From assembly GCA_039881045.1 (NCBI GenBank), contig JAYWVB010000047.1, positions 1-64,000 on the forward strand: 64,000 nucleotides of DNA, given 5' to 3'. A program made the position numbers and the translations under genes. Below are positions 12,594 through 22,939 of this stretch, piece by piece. The notes under the pieces were generated by a model, which was given only the letters and a program-made list of their open reading frames with translations, had not been told where the DNA came from and did no database searches. This DNA comes from Chaetomium olivaceum. Taxonomy: Eukaryota; Ascomycota; Sordariomycetes; Sordariales; Chaetomiaceae. How positions within the stretch are numbered: the stretch's first letter is position 1; each line of letters opens with the position of its first letter.

Positions 12594-14498
12594 ATGGGCT
12601 TATTTTCGAGGAGGGAGCGGGCGCCGAAGGCGGCGAGCAACCCACAACCAACCCTCTCCAGTTCACAATCAAAATCATCCCTCACGTCGGGGTCCTCGAG
12701 CATCATCACACCCATCAACACAAACGCGCGCATGATGAACCGCACATCGGCTGGTACCACGAGCACCGGCGGCCCCGGAACCCCGCTCACGCCTTTCTCG
12801 CCCGGCCCGATGTCCAGCGTCGCGATGCCGAGGCCACCGGACCCGCAGCTCGACCCCGCCGGCTACCTGCGCAGCTTGGGCGCCGTGCGAGAGCGATGCA
12901 AGATCGTGACGGCGAAGGCATGCAAAAACGACCTCCGCCACTTTGACGTGGATATGCAAAAGTTCCCGGACGTCGTTTCGTTTGTTGCAAATATTATCAA
13001 GGTAGGTTTCTGTGAGGGAGGGAAGGGGAAGGGGTCCACAGGGTTGTCCACAAACCCGGCTGGCCCCTGACTTGGGCGCTGCATAGCTGACCGCAACACA
13101 ACAGCGCGACTACGATGCGCCCTTCACGAGTATCCCCGGGCACGGCCGGTACCAACATTTTGGCGTCGGTGGGCGCGACAGAATCGCCCATCTTTTGGCG
13201 ACATGGCCGGAGGAGATTGACAACACGGAGAAGTGCAAGCGGATTCTCGATCTCTTTCTGGTCAGCGTGCTGCTGGATGCTGGTGCTGGCACAGAGTGGA
13301 GTTACAAGAGCGTGGAGAATGGCCGGATCTACAGGCGATCTGAGGGTATTGCTGTTGCTACCCTAGATATGTTCAAGACCGTAGGTTTTACTGAGCCCAA
13401 GGCTAGCGACCCCCCTTCCACCGTTGCTAATACTCGCCACAGGGCCTCTTTTCGGGCAGCAGCAACAAGTACCAGGTCGACAGGGAGGGTTTACGGCAAC
13501 TTACGGTGGAGAAGCTCGCTCAGGGGCTGCAGTCGGGACCTGGGAACGAGATGGCCGGCATCGAAGGCAGGGCGCAACTTCTCATCCGCCTCGGTAAGGC
13601 CCTGGAGAATAAGGACTTCTTCGGCGAAGATGGCCGGCCGGGGAACATGCTTGGTAAGGCTTCTAGAACCCTTTTTACCGATCACCGTGCTGATGACAGG
13701 TTCCAGACCACATTCTTTCCCACCCATCGACGCAAGCTTCGAGTGTGATTATCGTTCCCATGTCGGTGCTCTGGAACGTCCTCATGAACGGACTTAACCC
13801 TATCTGGCCCCATCTCGGACAGCCATCAATGGTGTTTCACTCGGCGACGCCTGGCCCTGCAGCTCGATGCCGCAACCCGCACAATCACCCAGCAGCCCGA
13901 CATTCTCGCCATTCCCCAACGCGACAGGACAATCCAACGGCATCGCGCCGTGGGAGAGCATCCTTCCATTCCACAAACTCACCCAATGGCTCACATACTC
14001 GCTCATGCAACCTATGCAGAGCATCATGAAAATCCAGTTCGCCGGCCAGGAACTCCTTACTGGGTTACCCGAATACCGAAACGGCGGGCTTTTTGTCGAC
14101 CTCGGCGTGCTGACGCTCAAGCCCGAGGACCAGGAACGCGGCCTGAAACACTACACCGAGTACTCGCAGCGCACGGGGACCGGGGGGGTTGAGGTGGCGC
14201 CCATGTTCGACCCTGGTGATGATGTTATTGTTGAGTGGCGCGGTGTCACTGTGGGGTTCCTGGATATGTTGACTACCGATGTGAACAAGGCGTTGAGGAA
14301 CGAGTTGGCCGGGCATGAGCTTAGCTTGGCGCAGGTGCTGGAAGCCGGGAGCTGGAAGGTTTGTATTGCCCTGTGTGTACTGTTCTGGAGGTCAACTGCT
14401 AACACTGATGGCAGGGTGGCCGAGAAATTGCTGAAGTTAGCCGGCCGAATACTAAGGAGCCGCCGATTCTCATCGACAGCGATGGGACGGTGTTCTAG
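12594..14498 (+). CDS. URC4: Uracil catabolism protein 4 homologue (DUF1688, URG3-like)
   Basis: Member of the DUF1688 family (Urc4 of Lachancea, Urg3 of budding yeast relatives), needed for the URC pathway of pyrimidine degradation; its exact reaction is unsettled. Exons: 12594-13001, 13105-13380, 13443-13653, 13707-14358, 14415-14498. Family segments visible are RDYDAPFTSIPGHGRYQHF at the start of exon 2, WPEEIDNTEKCKRILDLF, DAGAGTEWSY, EGLRQLTVEKLAQGLQ, the NGVSLGDAWPCSSM segment, and LPEYRNGGLFVDLGVL. The short last exon ends PPILIDSDGTVF, the usual family C-terminus, which supports the splice call. One base appears to be missing near 13806-13815, after IWP, next to a CCCC run; without it the two halves of exon 4 are in different frames. 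The N-terminal 50 residues are Ser/Thr-rich and poorly conserved. Confidence 0.9.
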
Positions 14499-15567
14499 AC
14501 GACTGGTGATTGGGAGTGGACAGACTTTTGGGAAAAAAGGAGTTGAGGAAGGGTACTACTGCATGGTTGGACTTGCTCTGCATGCCGTCCGCACCGCTCT
14601 GTCAGGGTTGGGAGCTGGTGTAGACGGATTTATTGGGGTTTATCATGATATCTGGCGACATGCCATTTCCTCCTGTTTTATGAGTCTTGGGCGCACTCAC
14701 CGGAGCCTTCGAAATCAAATCCGGAGTCTTGTCTTCTCTCTGAGATATTGTCCCTGATGCTGACATTTGCCGCCCCTGGCTCTTTGACCTTCTCCATTGA
14801 CCTTCTTCATCGACCTATTCTATTCCATTTCCACTCATTTCTGCAGTTCAAAGTGATTCCCTGTGAATGTTTCTTTCGTGATGCTTTGAATCGTATCTTG
14901 AAGAAGTCATTTATGTATGAAGCTAGTGTCAGCATACCCCTTTTTCAATAAACAAACCAGCTTTATCAAGGCCCCCAAATCACAACCCAGTCTCTAGCAA
15001 TGTTCAAATACCTTATGAGGGAGGCACCTCAACCATCAACCGGCATCTACCAAATACGACTTCAACACTCCTGCTTGGAGTGGTCAACTGTCCGGCAGTG
15101 ACTGTTACCTTTGTTGCTCACACCTGCCCCAATATTCGTATGGAGATGACCCCCGGGGGTGGTGCCTTCCTCACCAGGACGATGTGATTCTCTTTTAGAC
15201 CCGCATAAATTAACCCCTCGCCCATCCCCCTCGTGGAACCTGCATGTGCCATTCAGTTCTTGATACCCCAAGCCTCTCGGGTGTTCATGCTCCACGAGAA
15301 GTAACCTGCTGTTGCCCTTGGCCTCATGGTTTTTTCACACCAGAGACCCGCACAAAATTCTTACTTATTTCTCTTCCTTCTCAAACAAACTTGGGTTCTT
15401 TCGCGGCCCCATTCCCTCTTTCTGCTGGGTATTTTGCGAGTTTGGTCGATTTACTTTCGAGCCGCATTTGCGTTCTTGTTTTTAGCAACTGGCTGGGCGC
15501 GTCGACTCGAGAACCCAAAGCTCAATCAAGGCATCCTTTTCTTCGAGGTCTGTTCAGCATCTTCAAC
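14499..15567. other. Intergenic region, Urc4 to RGG-box gene
   Basis: About 1.1 kb with no gene. A CAATAAAC motif near 14948 could be a 3' processing signal of Urc4. The right end, rich in TTCTTT and CTTTCT, probably contains the promoter of the RGG-box gene. Confidence 0.4.
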
Positions 15568-17602
15568 ATGTACCGTGGTACAAATACCAATCTACGAGCC
15601 CATCGCGGTGGCCGTGGTGGCAGCCGTGGTGGTCGTGGCGGCAATCGTGGTGGTTACCGCAACGCCTCCCATGGCCATAACAGCCGCAACTCTACCAATG
15701 TCGCAAATCGCTCTGATGATTCGACCTTCAATGGACCTGGGCGTTCCAAGGTCGGTCTCATGGGCGGATGGTATGTACTCAAAGTTCTCCCCTCTGAGTC
15801 CAGGAAGCAAGAACTTGCTACCTCAGGTGCCCGGTTGTTTGTTGTTGGTGTTGAATCGTCTCTTGCGCGCGGGAACACTGAATAGGGATCGCTAATGGCA
15901 GATAAATAGCTTCTTGCCGAAGCACATTTTTAGTTACTTCATAACCCTTCCGTTACCGACTTCGACCGCAACCTGATGAGCAGCCTCAACAGCGGCAAAG
16001 AAAATCCGGATGGCGTCTCCTTCGTGCTCGTCCACGTCCAGAACCAGCCACAGTGGATGAGCGAGAACATCATTTACGTCAAATCGAATCTCCACCTTCT
16101 GCCCCAGTACACCGAGAAGAAGTCTCTCCTTCTTGAGAGACACGAAGAGACCGGCCACGAGGAGTTGATGGAGCGCATCGCGCCGCAAGCTGACGCAATC
16201 CATCAAGTTTGACCGCTATGGAGTCGAGGATGGTCCCGACGTGGAGATCTTTGACGAGGAGGCGAAATTACTTCTCTAGTTCTCCCGGTGACTGGATGCC
16301 TGTCAACTACGAGTCTCCCAAGTTCGCCAGCGTCGACACCCCCAGTGTCAAGTACGCCCCCGTCTCGGACGACCCGATCGCCGTCTTTGCAGGCTATAAG
16401 AGCGATTCGAACTCATCCGGATTCAAGTTCGTCGCTTGGTTTCTCATCGAGGAGATCGAGCTTTTTGCCGCCAACTCTCTCGACTTGGCCCGCAAGATGC
16501 ATGACAAGAAATGGACTGGCGACGTTAGTCACGAGTGGTACGTGTTTTTGCTCGCGGTTGTGTTGTAGATAACTTCTGGAACCCCAGGTGGAGTGTTGGC
16601 TCAAACTAAAACACCACCCTTATCCCCCGATTCTCTTTGCATAACTAGCAAGCCCAAAAGCTCGAGAGATTGCTGACTTTCGTGACTGAATAGGGCCGCT
16701 GTCAAGTTGCTCAGAGTCGAAAAGGGCGAGCCGGAGTGGCGCCCAGTCCCCGCCATCAAGCGTCGCCCTGCCACGGCACAGGTCTCGGAGGAGTCAAAGC
16801 TCACACCTGAGGTGGTTGAGAAAATGAAGGAGTACCTTGCTGCTCACGAAGGTGAGATTGCGGGACCCCGGAATAAAGACCCTGGCTCCGTTTCCGGTGG
16901 GGATGAGGTGCATGAGATCCAGACGGGCCAACCTTTCGACGAGGTCCAGGATCACAAGCTCCAATCCCACGAGGGCGGTAGCGGTGACTCCGGGAATGAG
17001 GCCGTCGTCGCTGATGTTGGTTTGGTTACAAACCGTTGCGATGATGTTGTTCATGACAGGGTTGGAAACGAATCGGAGGTGAAAAGCGAGGTCAAGACGG
17101 AAGTGGTCGAGGTCAGTGACCATAAAGAGGACGCTAAGGAGCACAATGTCAAGGATCCCAAGGATGGTGATGGCGGTACCGACAAGGAGATCCCTGAAAC
17201 TGGCAACAGCACTACCAGGGCCACAGACCAGCATGATGAGAGCATTGCTTTCATTCTACTTAAGAATAGGGAGGCAGTCATGGAGAATGGCAAAATGCTG
17301 GGAGAGGCTGCAAAGGTCGAGGTCGATGGCAATGTTGCCATCACTGAGGCCTCAGAGGAGGTAGCTGAGAGCGAACTCACGGTGGAGAAGATGAAAGGGG
17401 ACGAAATTGCCGCGGAGATTCCGACGATGGCCTGCGAAAACGAGAAGATGGAGGAGAAAAAGGAGAAGGAGGAGGAAAAGGAGATCAAGGGGACGAGATT
17501 ACCGCGGAGGTTCTGACAATTGCCAACGACGCCGAGACGGCGAAGGAGGGCGATGAGAAGAAGGAGGAAAAGGAGAAGGAAGAGGACGAAGCCCGAGGCT
17601 AA
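15568..17602 (+). CDS. RGG-box protein with acidic Lys/Glu-rich tail, function unknown
   Basis: I do not recognise a named family. Proposed exons are 15568-15770, 15910-16537 and 16694-17602. The first 35 residues contain repeated RGG triplets (about residues 13-30), which usually bind RNA and are arginine-methylated. The middle part is globular (VSFVLVHVQNQPQWMSEN, RYGVEDGPDVEIFDEEA, DPIAVFAGYKSDSNSSGFKF). The C-terminal 250 residues are acidic, rich in Glu, Lys and Val, and likely disordered. Four apparent frame breaks occur: near 15947 (-1), 16182 (+1), 16265 (+1) and 17488 (-1, GGGG run). The last reveals a second copy of an acidic module before the real stop at 17600. Coding-like sequence continues across each break, so the gene is either misread at short runs or recently decayed. 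Confidence 0.6.
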
Positions 17603-19097
17603 AGAGAGGGCCTATCTAGGACATTTGCTTTGACCATCGTCGCTGTATCTTCGGTAGTCGACTATAATGCCGGTTTTCGGTTGCCAGAGCTTCTCAGTTG
17701 CTTGAGCTTACTTGCAGGGGCAGACCACATCCTCAATCGACCGGCTAGTTGCGCCCAGATTCTCTCCCGCAACAATAATGCATGAGTTGTTTGTTGTTTT
17801 GCGCACAGTAGGTTATTGTGTGTGCCCTTATTCCTCACTGTTCCAGGCCGCACCTCTGCCACGCGCATCAGCACCGTCGACACCACCAGCAGCAATCAGA
17901 AACCGCATGACAAAAAAGGTCCGTTTCGTGAGATGAGTGCTTGGCTCACTTGATTTCCGCTTACAATTGGTATGCCAGCATCTATAGATGGAAACAGACA
18001 GGCGTACCCCGGCAGCCCCGTTCCTAATAGTTACAAGCCTATCTTGTGCACGTCTTGGAGATGTAGCCGCCACAGACCTATGATGTATGTTCCTTGTCTT
18101 CCTAGGAACTGTGTACGAAGTTCGGCGAGTGTTGCAAGCTCGAAGAAATGATCGTTTATAAGCGGCAGTGAACAACCGGGTGGCATCAGTCATCCCAAGA
18201 TTGAATGAATGTTATTCCTTGATGTGGACAGGTGGAGGCTCTAAGAAGACCTTTAGTCAAGCACAAAAAGCCCTCCGTTGCGCCGCCGAGACATGCTCGC
18301 CATGGTCAGACACAGTTGGACGTCCAGCTATACGAGCCAACCAATGAATGAGCCACGTCTCTGGTCACACCCATGCCTGAAGACTGTTTCTCGGAGGGGC
18401 TCCCAGACGGGCAGGTACAGTACGCTCGCGTGATGATCGTGAATAATTCCGCTTTCTTTGAGTAATTAGTAGTAGAAACAGCTAAGCGAGGAGAGGGGGG
18501 TTCTATCGTTGAATGCAATGTCATAAGGGAGGTCAACCTGGGTACCCCTATTAACAACTTTGGAGGCATATTAATACCAACAGCTCTCGAAACCCTCCTT
18601 CCCTAGCATAGATGCCCTTTTATTTTGTTGTACACCTGCTGCTAAACTCTCTCAAAATTCCATGCATTTTGCTCGAGATGTGTGAATATTCGGAGTTAAC
18701 AGAAAGTTTGTCAACCCTGCGAGGTTAACGGAGAGATGCACTCCGGTCCCCACTCAACTTAGTTGCCTTTCTCAAGAAGTTGGGAGGTTTGGCCCAACTC
18801 TAGTAAAATACCGTGCAGCAGGTGTAGTATTCGGCTAATAAATGCCGTGGTACTTACCACCAAAACATGGTTACTCATCGGAAGGTAAGCAGTCGCTGCT
18901 ACATGGTAAGACTAAGCAACCACCTTAAGCTGGGATTGGTAGCCTGGGGAAGAAAGCTTCGGGAGGGTTAGAGACAGTAATAGTTCTTTAAGAAGCTTAA
19001 ATGATCTTCACATTTAAGCCCCTGTGAGTCTTGCTTCCCCACCACTGTCACTTCTACACCGTCACCATTGTCGATCAACGGCTTGACTGCATCAATA
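17603..19097. other. Intergenic region without recognisable gene
   Basis: About 1.5 kb, more AT-rich than its surroundings between 18550 and 18980. Only short, motif-free open frames are present on both strands. No RNA gene or repeat was recognised. Confidence 0.45.
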
Positions 19098-20151
19098 ATG
19101 GCGAGAACTCTAGGTTCCGGGGTCACTCTTGGGGCATGCCTGCTCCAACTTGTCGCCCTCATCTCGGCGAGCCCCATCAAAGCGAACGCTGTTGTCGAAC
19201 GGGATCACGCAAGCTCGACGACAACGACGACCATCTGGATCGAGCCCGCCACGGTCACGGTCAACCCCCGGATCCCACCATCACGAGGGAGGCCGGATGG
19301 ACAACGACAACAGGCCCGCCGCCCTTCACTAGCACCGTTACCTCATCATGTATCACCTTCGACTACAGCTACCCCCCTGAGGACCATGCGCCCACGGTGT
19401 CAACCTCAACGGTCACGGCCCAAAGCACCATCACCGTAACCGATATCAACCGCCCGCTGGAGACCCAGTACTACTTCCACACCCCGACCGTCACCGTGAC
19501 CACCCCACTCGCCACCTACGTCTCCTATCACTGCCTCAACACCCTCGTCGTCCAATACCACGACTGGGAATACCTCACCTGGACGTGGTCCAACTGGGCG
19601 CACACGGCCACCACCACCGGCCTCTGCCTGACCACCTCGACGCGCTCGACCACCATCCCGGGCGTCACCTTCCCCGCGCAGCCGACGCGCGAGCTCGCGG
19701 ACTGGGAGTACTTTAGCGTTCCGGCGTGTCGGTCGTGACCAAGCACTCGGTCGCCATCGTCACCGACGTCAGAACCGTCTTCCCCGGCACCACCACCCGC
19801 ACGATTTGTGACAGCCGCAACCCGCGCCCGACGACCACGTCGCCGTTTACGATCCACCGGCCGAGCACGACGGTGACGACGACCGAGACGGTCACGAAGG
19901 CTTGTGAGGCGGGGGGTGATAAGGTGAGGAGGCAGGGGAGTGGGACGGGCGAGGGCTCGCAGGTTTTCCCGCCCGTAGAGGTCCGCACGGTCGTGTATAC
20001 GACGGTGACGGTGATCGATAATACGGTCTCGACGCTGACGGGCACGGCGATTGTGGATATCAACACCCAGGAGTTTCCTGTCACGCGCGTGGCTTATACC
20101 ACGGTCGCGGGGACTAGCACGGCCACCGCGACGGTGACTGTTTGTGCGTAG
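19098..20151 (+). CDS. Secreted Thr-rich cell-surface-like protein
   Basis: Intronless gene for a protein of about 351 aa. It starts with a clear signal peptide (MARTLGSGVTLGACLLQLVA, then LISASP), followed by many short Thr/Val repeats of the TxTVT kind (TTTTTIWIEPATVTV, TVSTSTVTAQSTITVTD, TVVYTTVTVIDNTVST). Such proteins are usually secreted or wall-bound and O-glycosylated. Six or more Cys residues are spread along the chain. Two apparent missing bases break the frame: in a CCCCC run at about 19265-19269 and near 19718-19722. Thr-rich coding sequence of the same style runs across both, so I treat it as one gene. No enzymatic domain is visible and no GPI-type hydrophobic C-terminus is present. 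Confidence 0.62.
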
Positions 20152-20383
20152 GCTCAGTTGTTTGGTGGCTGTTTGGGAGATTGCCAAATAGAAATGTTAG
20201 TATTGCCCCGCTATCCACAGAAATAAGAAGTTCTGGTGAATTGGCAAACTAGTCACGGTCTCTGTGAATAATGTATTCCTCTGCTCTGCCCGTTCATGAT
20301 TCAGTGTTGGGCTTTCACCAGTGGCGGCAGCAGAAAAGTCGGAGGTGTACTGCCGAGGATCTTGTTAGAGCTTCGGGCTCTCG

Positions 20384-20397
20384 ACTCCATGTTAATA
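20384..20397. repeat. Target-site duplication, left copy (element 1)
   Basis: ACTCCATGTTAATA lies here and again at 21104-21117, exactly flanking the LINE-derived element. Such a direct repeat is made by target-primed insertion. Confidence 0.85.
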
Positions 20398-21103
20398 TTA
20401 TTATTATTATTTCCTACACCGATATGCCCTGGGGCGCGCCGGTCCTTCTACTGCTATTTACAAAGGGAACCGTACCGTATAGGCCGGATAAAAACCTCTG
20501 TCTACCACTTTGAGACAACAATCTATGAATCCGTCATACTGCAAAAGAAAGGAGGCCCTTTGCCGGCCTCCGTGCCCTCTAGCCCTCCCCATCCACTGTT
20601 TCTAGCTCCAGCCTTCTGGCTAGGCTATACTCCAGTAGCCGGCCAGAGTCCATCAGCCAGCCAAGGACCTTCCTAACAAATCTTCTGCTCCGGGCACCTA
20701 CTCCCCGTAATACGGTTTGTAGGTCCCGATGTGACCGAATCTCTCTGCCGTCCCACGGCCTTTGTAACGGCGGGTCGGGGCACCAAACCACCAAGTGCTC
20801 CACTGTCTCCCTGCCTCTCCCGCACTCGCAATAGGGGGTACGGACCTCCGGGACTTTCACCCTGAACAGGTAGTCCCGGAGGCCTATATCCCCGATACGG
20901 GCCTGGGAAAGGAGGGAGCTCTGCGCCTTTGTAAGACCTTCGTGTCTCATCAGAGCTTTGTCGGTAAATAAGAGGGCTGGGGGGTCTTCGTCGGCTATCC
21001 TCCTGTTTAATACCCTCTGTCGAGTAGTACTTTGTTGACTAGCTCTCTGTTGTTCCCACCGGGCCTGCCAGGCCAGTTCGACCACCTCCTTGGTATTCGA
21101 CCC
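20398..21103 (-). mobile_element. Short LINE-3'-end element, copy 1 (Tad1-like non-LTR retrotransposon fragment)
   Basis: A roughly 706-bp insertion read on the minus strand. It carries an open frame (to the stop at 20579-20581) that begins inside the element without an ATG and matches the C-terminal region after the reverse transcriptase of fungal Tad1-type LINEs. Visible are the WQARWEQQ segment and a zinc-knuckle-like CECG...H-x4-CP motif (YCECGRGRETVEHLVVWCP). The 3' end is an AAT microsatellite tail, typical of this clade. A 14-bp target-site duplication flanks it. The same element, differing by a single synonymous transition seen by eye, lies at 62172-62875. It encodes no endonuclease or RT core, so it cannot move itself. 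Confidence 0.82.
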
Positions 21104-21117
21104 ACTCCATGTTAATA
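21104..21117. repeat. Target-site duplication, right copy (element 1)
   Basis: Second copy of ACTCCATGTTAATA, next to the 5' end of the LINE-derived element; it matches 20384-20397 perfectly. Confidence 0.85.
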
Positions 21118-21295
21118 CCAGACTGGTTCAATGACTAATTCAAGCGATCCCTCGGAATTGTTGTGTGAATTCCTAGCATTTGAACCTTTCTTCAAGCGGA
21201 TCCTGACTCCTGAGCGGGCAGTCACGCTTTGGCAAAAAAAAGCCGGACTACAAACTGAAAAACGCGCCAAACCAGACGACGACGAAGATTCCAAG

Positions 21296-22404
21296 ATGGT
21301 TGCTCTAGAGCAAATCCGAACTTCCAACTCAAAGATTTCGACCACTCTCCGGCCGGGTCTCATCGCTGTTTTCGCTGGCGCAACCAGCGGCATTGGCGAG
21401 TCATCGCTGAAGCAGTTCGCCAAAAATGCTATCAAGCCTCGGATTTACTTCCTTGGCCGATCCAAACAGTCCGGCGACCGCGTCCACACGGAACTCAAGA
21501 AGCTGAATCCCGACGGTGAGTATACTTTTATCAGTGTCGACGTTAGCCTGCTTCGTTCCGTCGACGATGTCTGTCGCCAGATCAAGGAGAAGGAAACATC
21601 CATAAACCTCTTGTTCCTGAGCACTGGAACAATGGTTTCTGGAAAGGGTGAGTGCGCGGTGGCGTGTTAGACTAAACCGAGGCAAAGGAAGTTGAGCTGA
21701 CCCATCATCATTTTTTCTGCAGATACCGAAGAAGGACTCAACTACCCGACCGCCGTGACATACTACGCCCGCCTCCGCCTCATCGTCAACCTCGTACCGC
21801 TGCTGCAGAAGGCAACTGACCTGCGCCGTGTCGTGTCGGTCTTGGCGGGCACCAAAGAAGGCCCCATCAACATGGACGATTTGGCCGGCCGGACCACCAA
21901 CCTGTTTACGCCGAGTGGCCGCGGCCACTTCTGCTCCATGATGACGCTGTCGCTCGAGGCCATCGCCAAGACCGCACCCAGCGTATCTTTTGTGCATGAC
22001 TACCCGGGCTTCGTCAAGACGAACCTGGGCAGTGACGTGAAGGGGCTGGGTTTTGCCATCGTCAAGGCCATCTGGAGTGTAGTCTCGTTGGTTATTGCGC
22101 CGTTCCTCGCCACTCCTTTTGACGAGGCCGGCGAGCGACAGCTTTTCTTTGCGACGAGCGCCAGGTTCCCGGGCGGTGATGGAGGTGGCGCGGCCGGTGT
22201 TCCTTTGCCCGAGGGGTCTCGGTTGCCAAGGGGACCGACGGGAGCCATGCTAGTGGTGTTTACTCTATTACCAACCACGCCGAGACCGCGCCGCCCAAAG
22301 TAGACCAGCTTTTGGATAAGATGAGGAAGGATGGCACGGCACAGAAGGTGTGGGCTCAGGTTGAGAAGGAGTTTGTTAAGGCCACGGGGGTTGCGTCTGC
22401 GTAA
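21296..22404 (+). CDS. Short-chain dehydrogenase/reductase family protein
   Basis: NAD(P)-binding Rossmann protein of the SDR superfamily, about 345 aa. Exons are 21296-21647 and 21723-22404, with GTGAGT donor and CTGCAG acceptor. The N-terminal cofactor motif is FAGATSGIGE (residues about 26-35). The middle has INLLFLSTGTM, equivalent to the NNAG region. The usual catalytic YxxxK is not clean: the equivalent stretch reads TYYARLRLIVNL, so the active site Lys appears replaced, as in a subgroup of fungal SDR-like proteins often found near metabolite genes. A missing base in the GGGG run at about 22228-22233 hides the true C-terminus, which continues in the next frame to the stop at 22402-22404. 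An upstream in-frame ATG at 21131 is less likely because MVALEQIRTSNSKI is the usual start of this subgroup. Substrate unknown. Confidence 0.82.
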
Positions 22405-22939
22405 TGTAGGATTTGAGTTGTAACTCAAGTTTGGCACCGGGCACTGTATCATGCATGTATGACACGGTAGCTTTCTGAGGAGGATTCGTTTGATATCTCC
22501 TTTGGTTAGATACATCTAAATTCACCACGTCTTTCCTCAGCAACCTTGATACATGGTTTCAACCCAACATCATTCCTGGTTGAGACTATGCTTCTCCGTT
22601 CCGTGCACTCTACCCCTGTCCCAGGGCCAACCCCCACGGTGGCGCACATCCATAATCACGTACTTTGTTCCGAGTCTAACTTGGATTAGCGTAGGTAGAC
22701 TCAGCTCAATATTGTCAACCCTCAAGTCTTGCAGGCTCTTGAAAAGAGAATGCCAGTGCTTATGGAAAAGGGAGCCGCGCGCTGACAGAAAATCTGCATA
22801 TCGACAGCTCAAGTGCAGCAAAGTGCCAGCCAAAGAGACAAAAGGAAAGATTTTAGATGTTAGAGACCGTCCCCCTCTCTCGCCCCATACATCAGCGCAA
22901 CCATTGATCTTGCCCAGTAACCACAACCCCAACCCGAGC
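22405..22939. other. Convergent intergenic region between SDR and GH32 genes
   Basis: About 530 bp between two convergent genes. It should hold both 3' untranslated regions. No gene or repeat was recognised. Confidence 0.45.
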
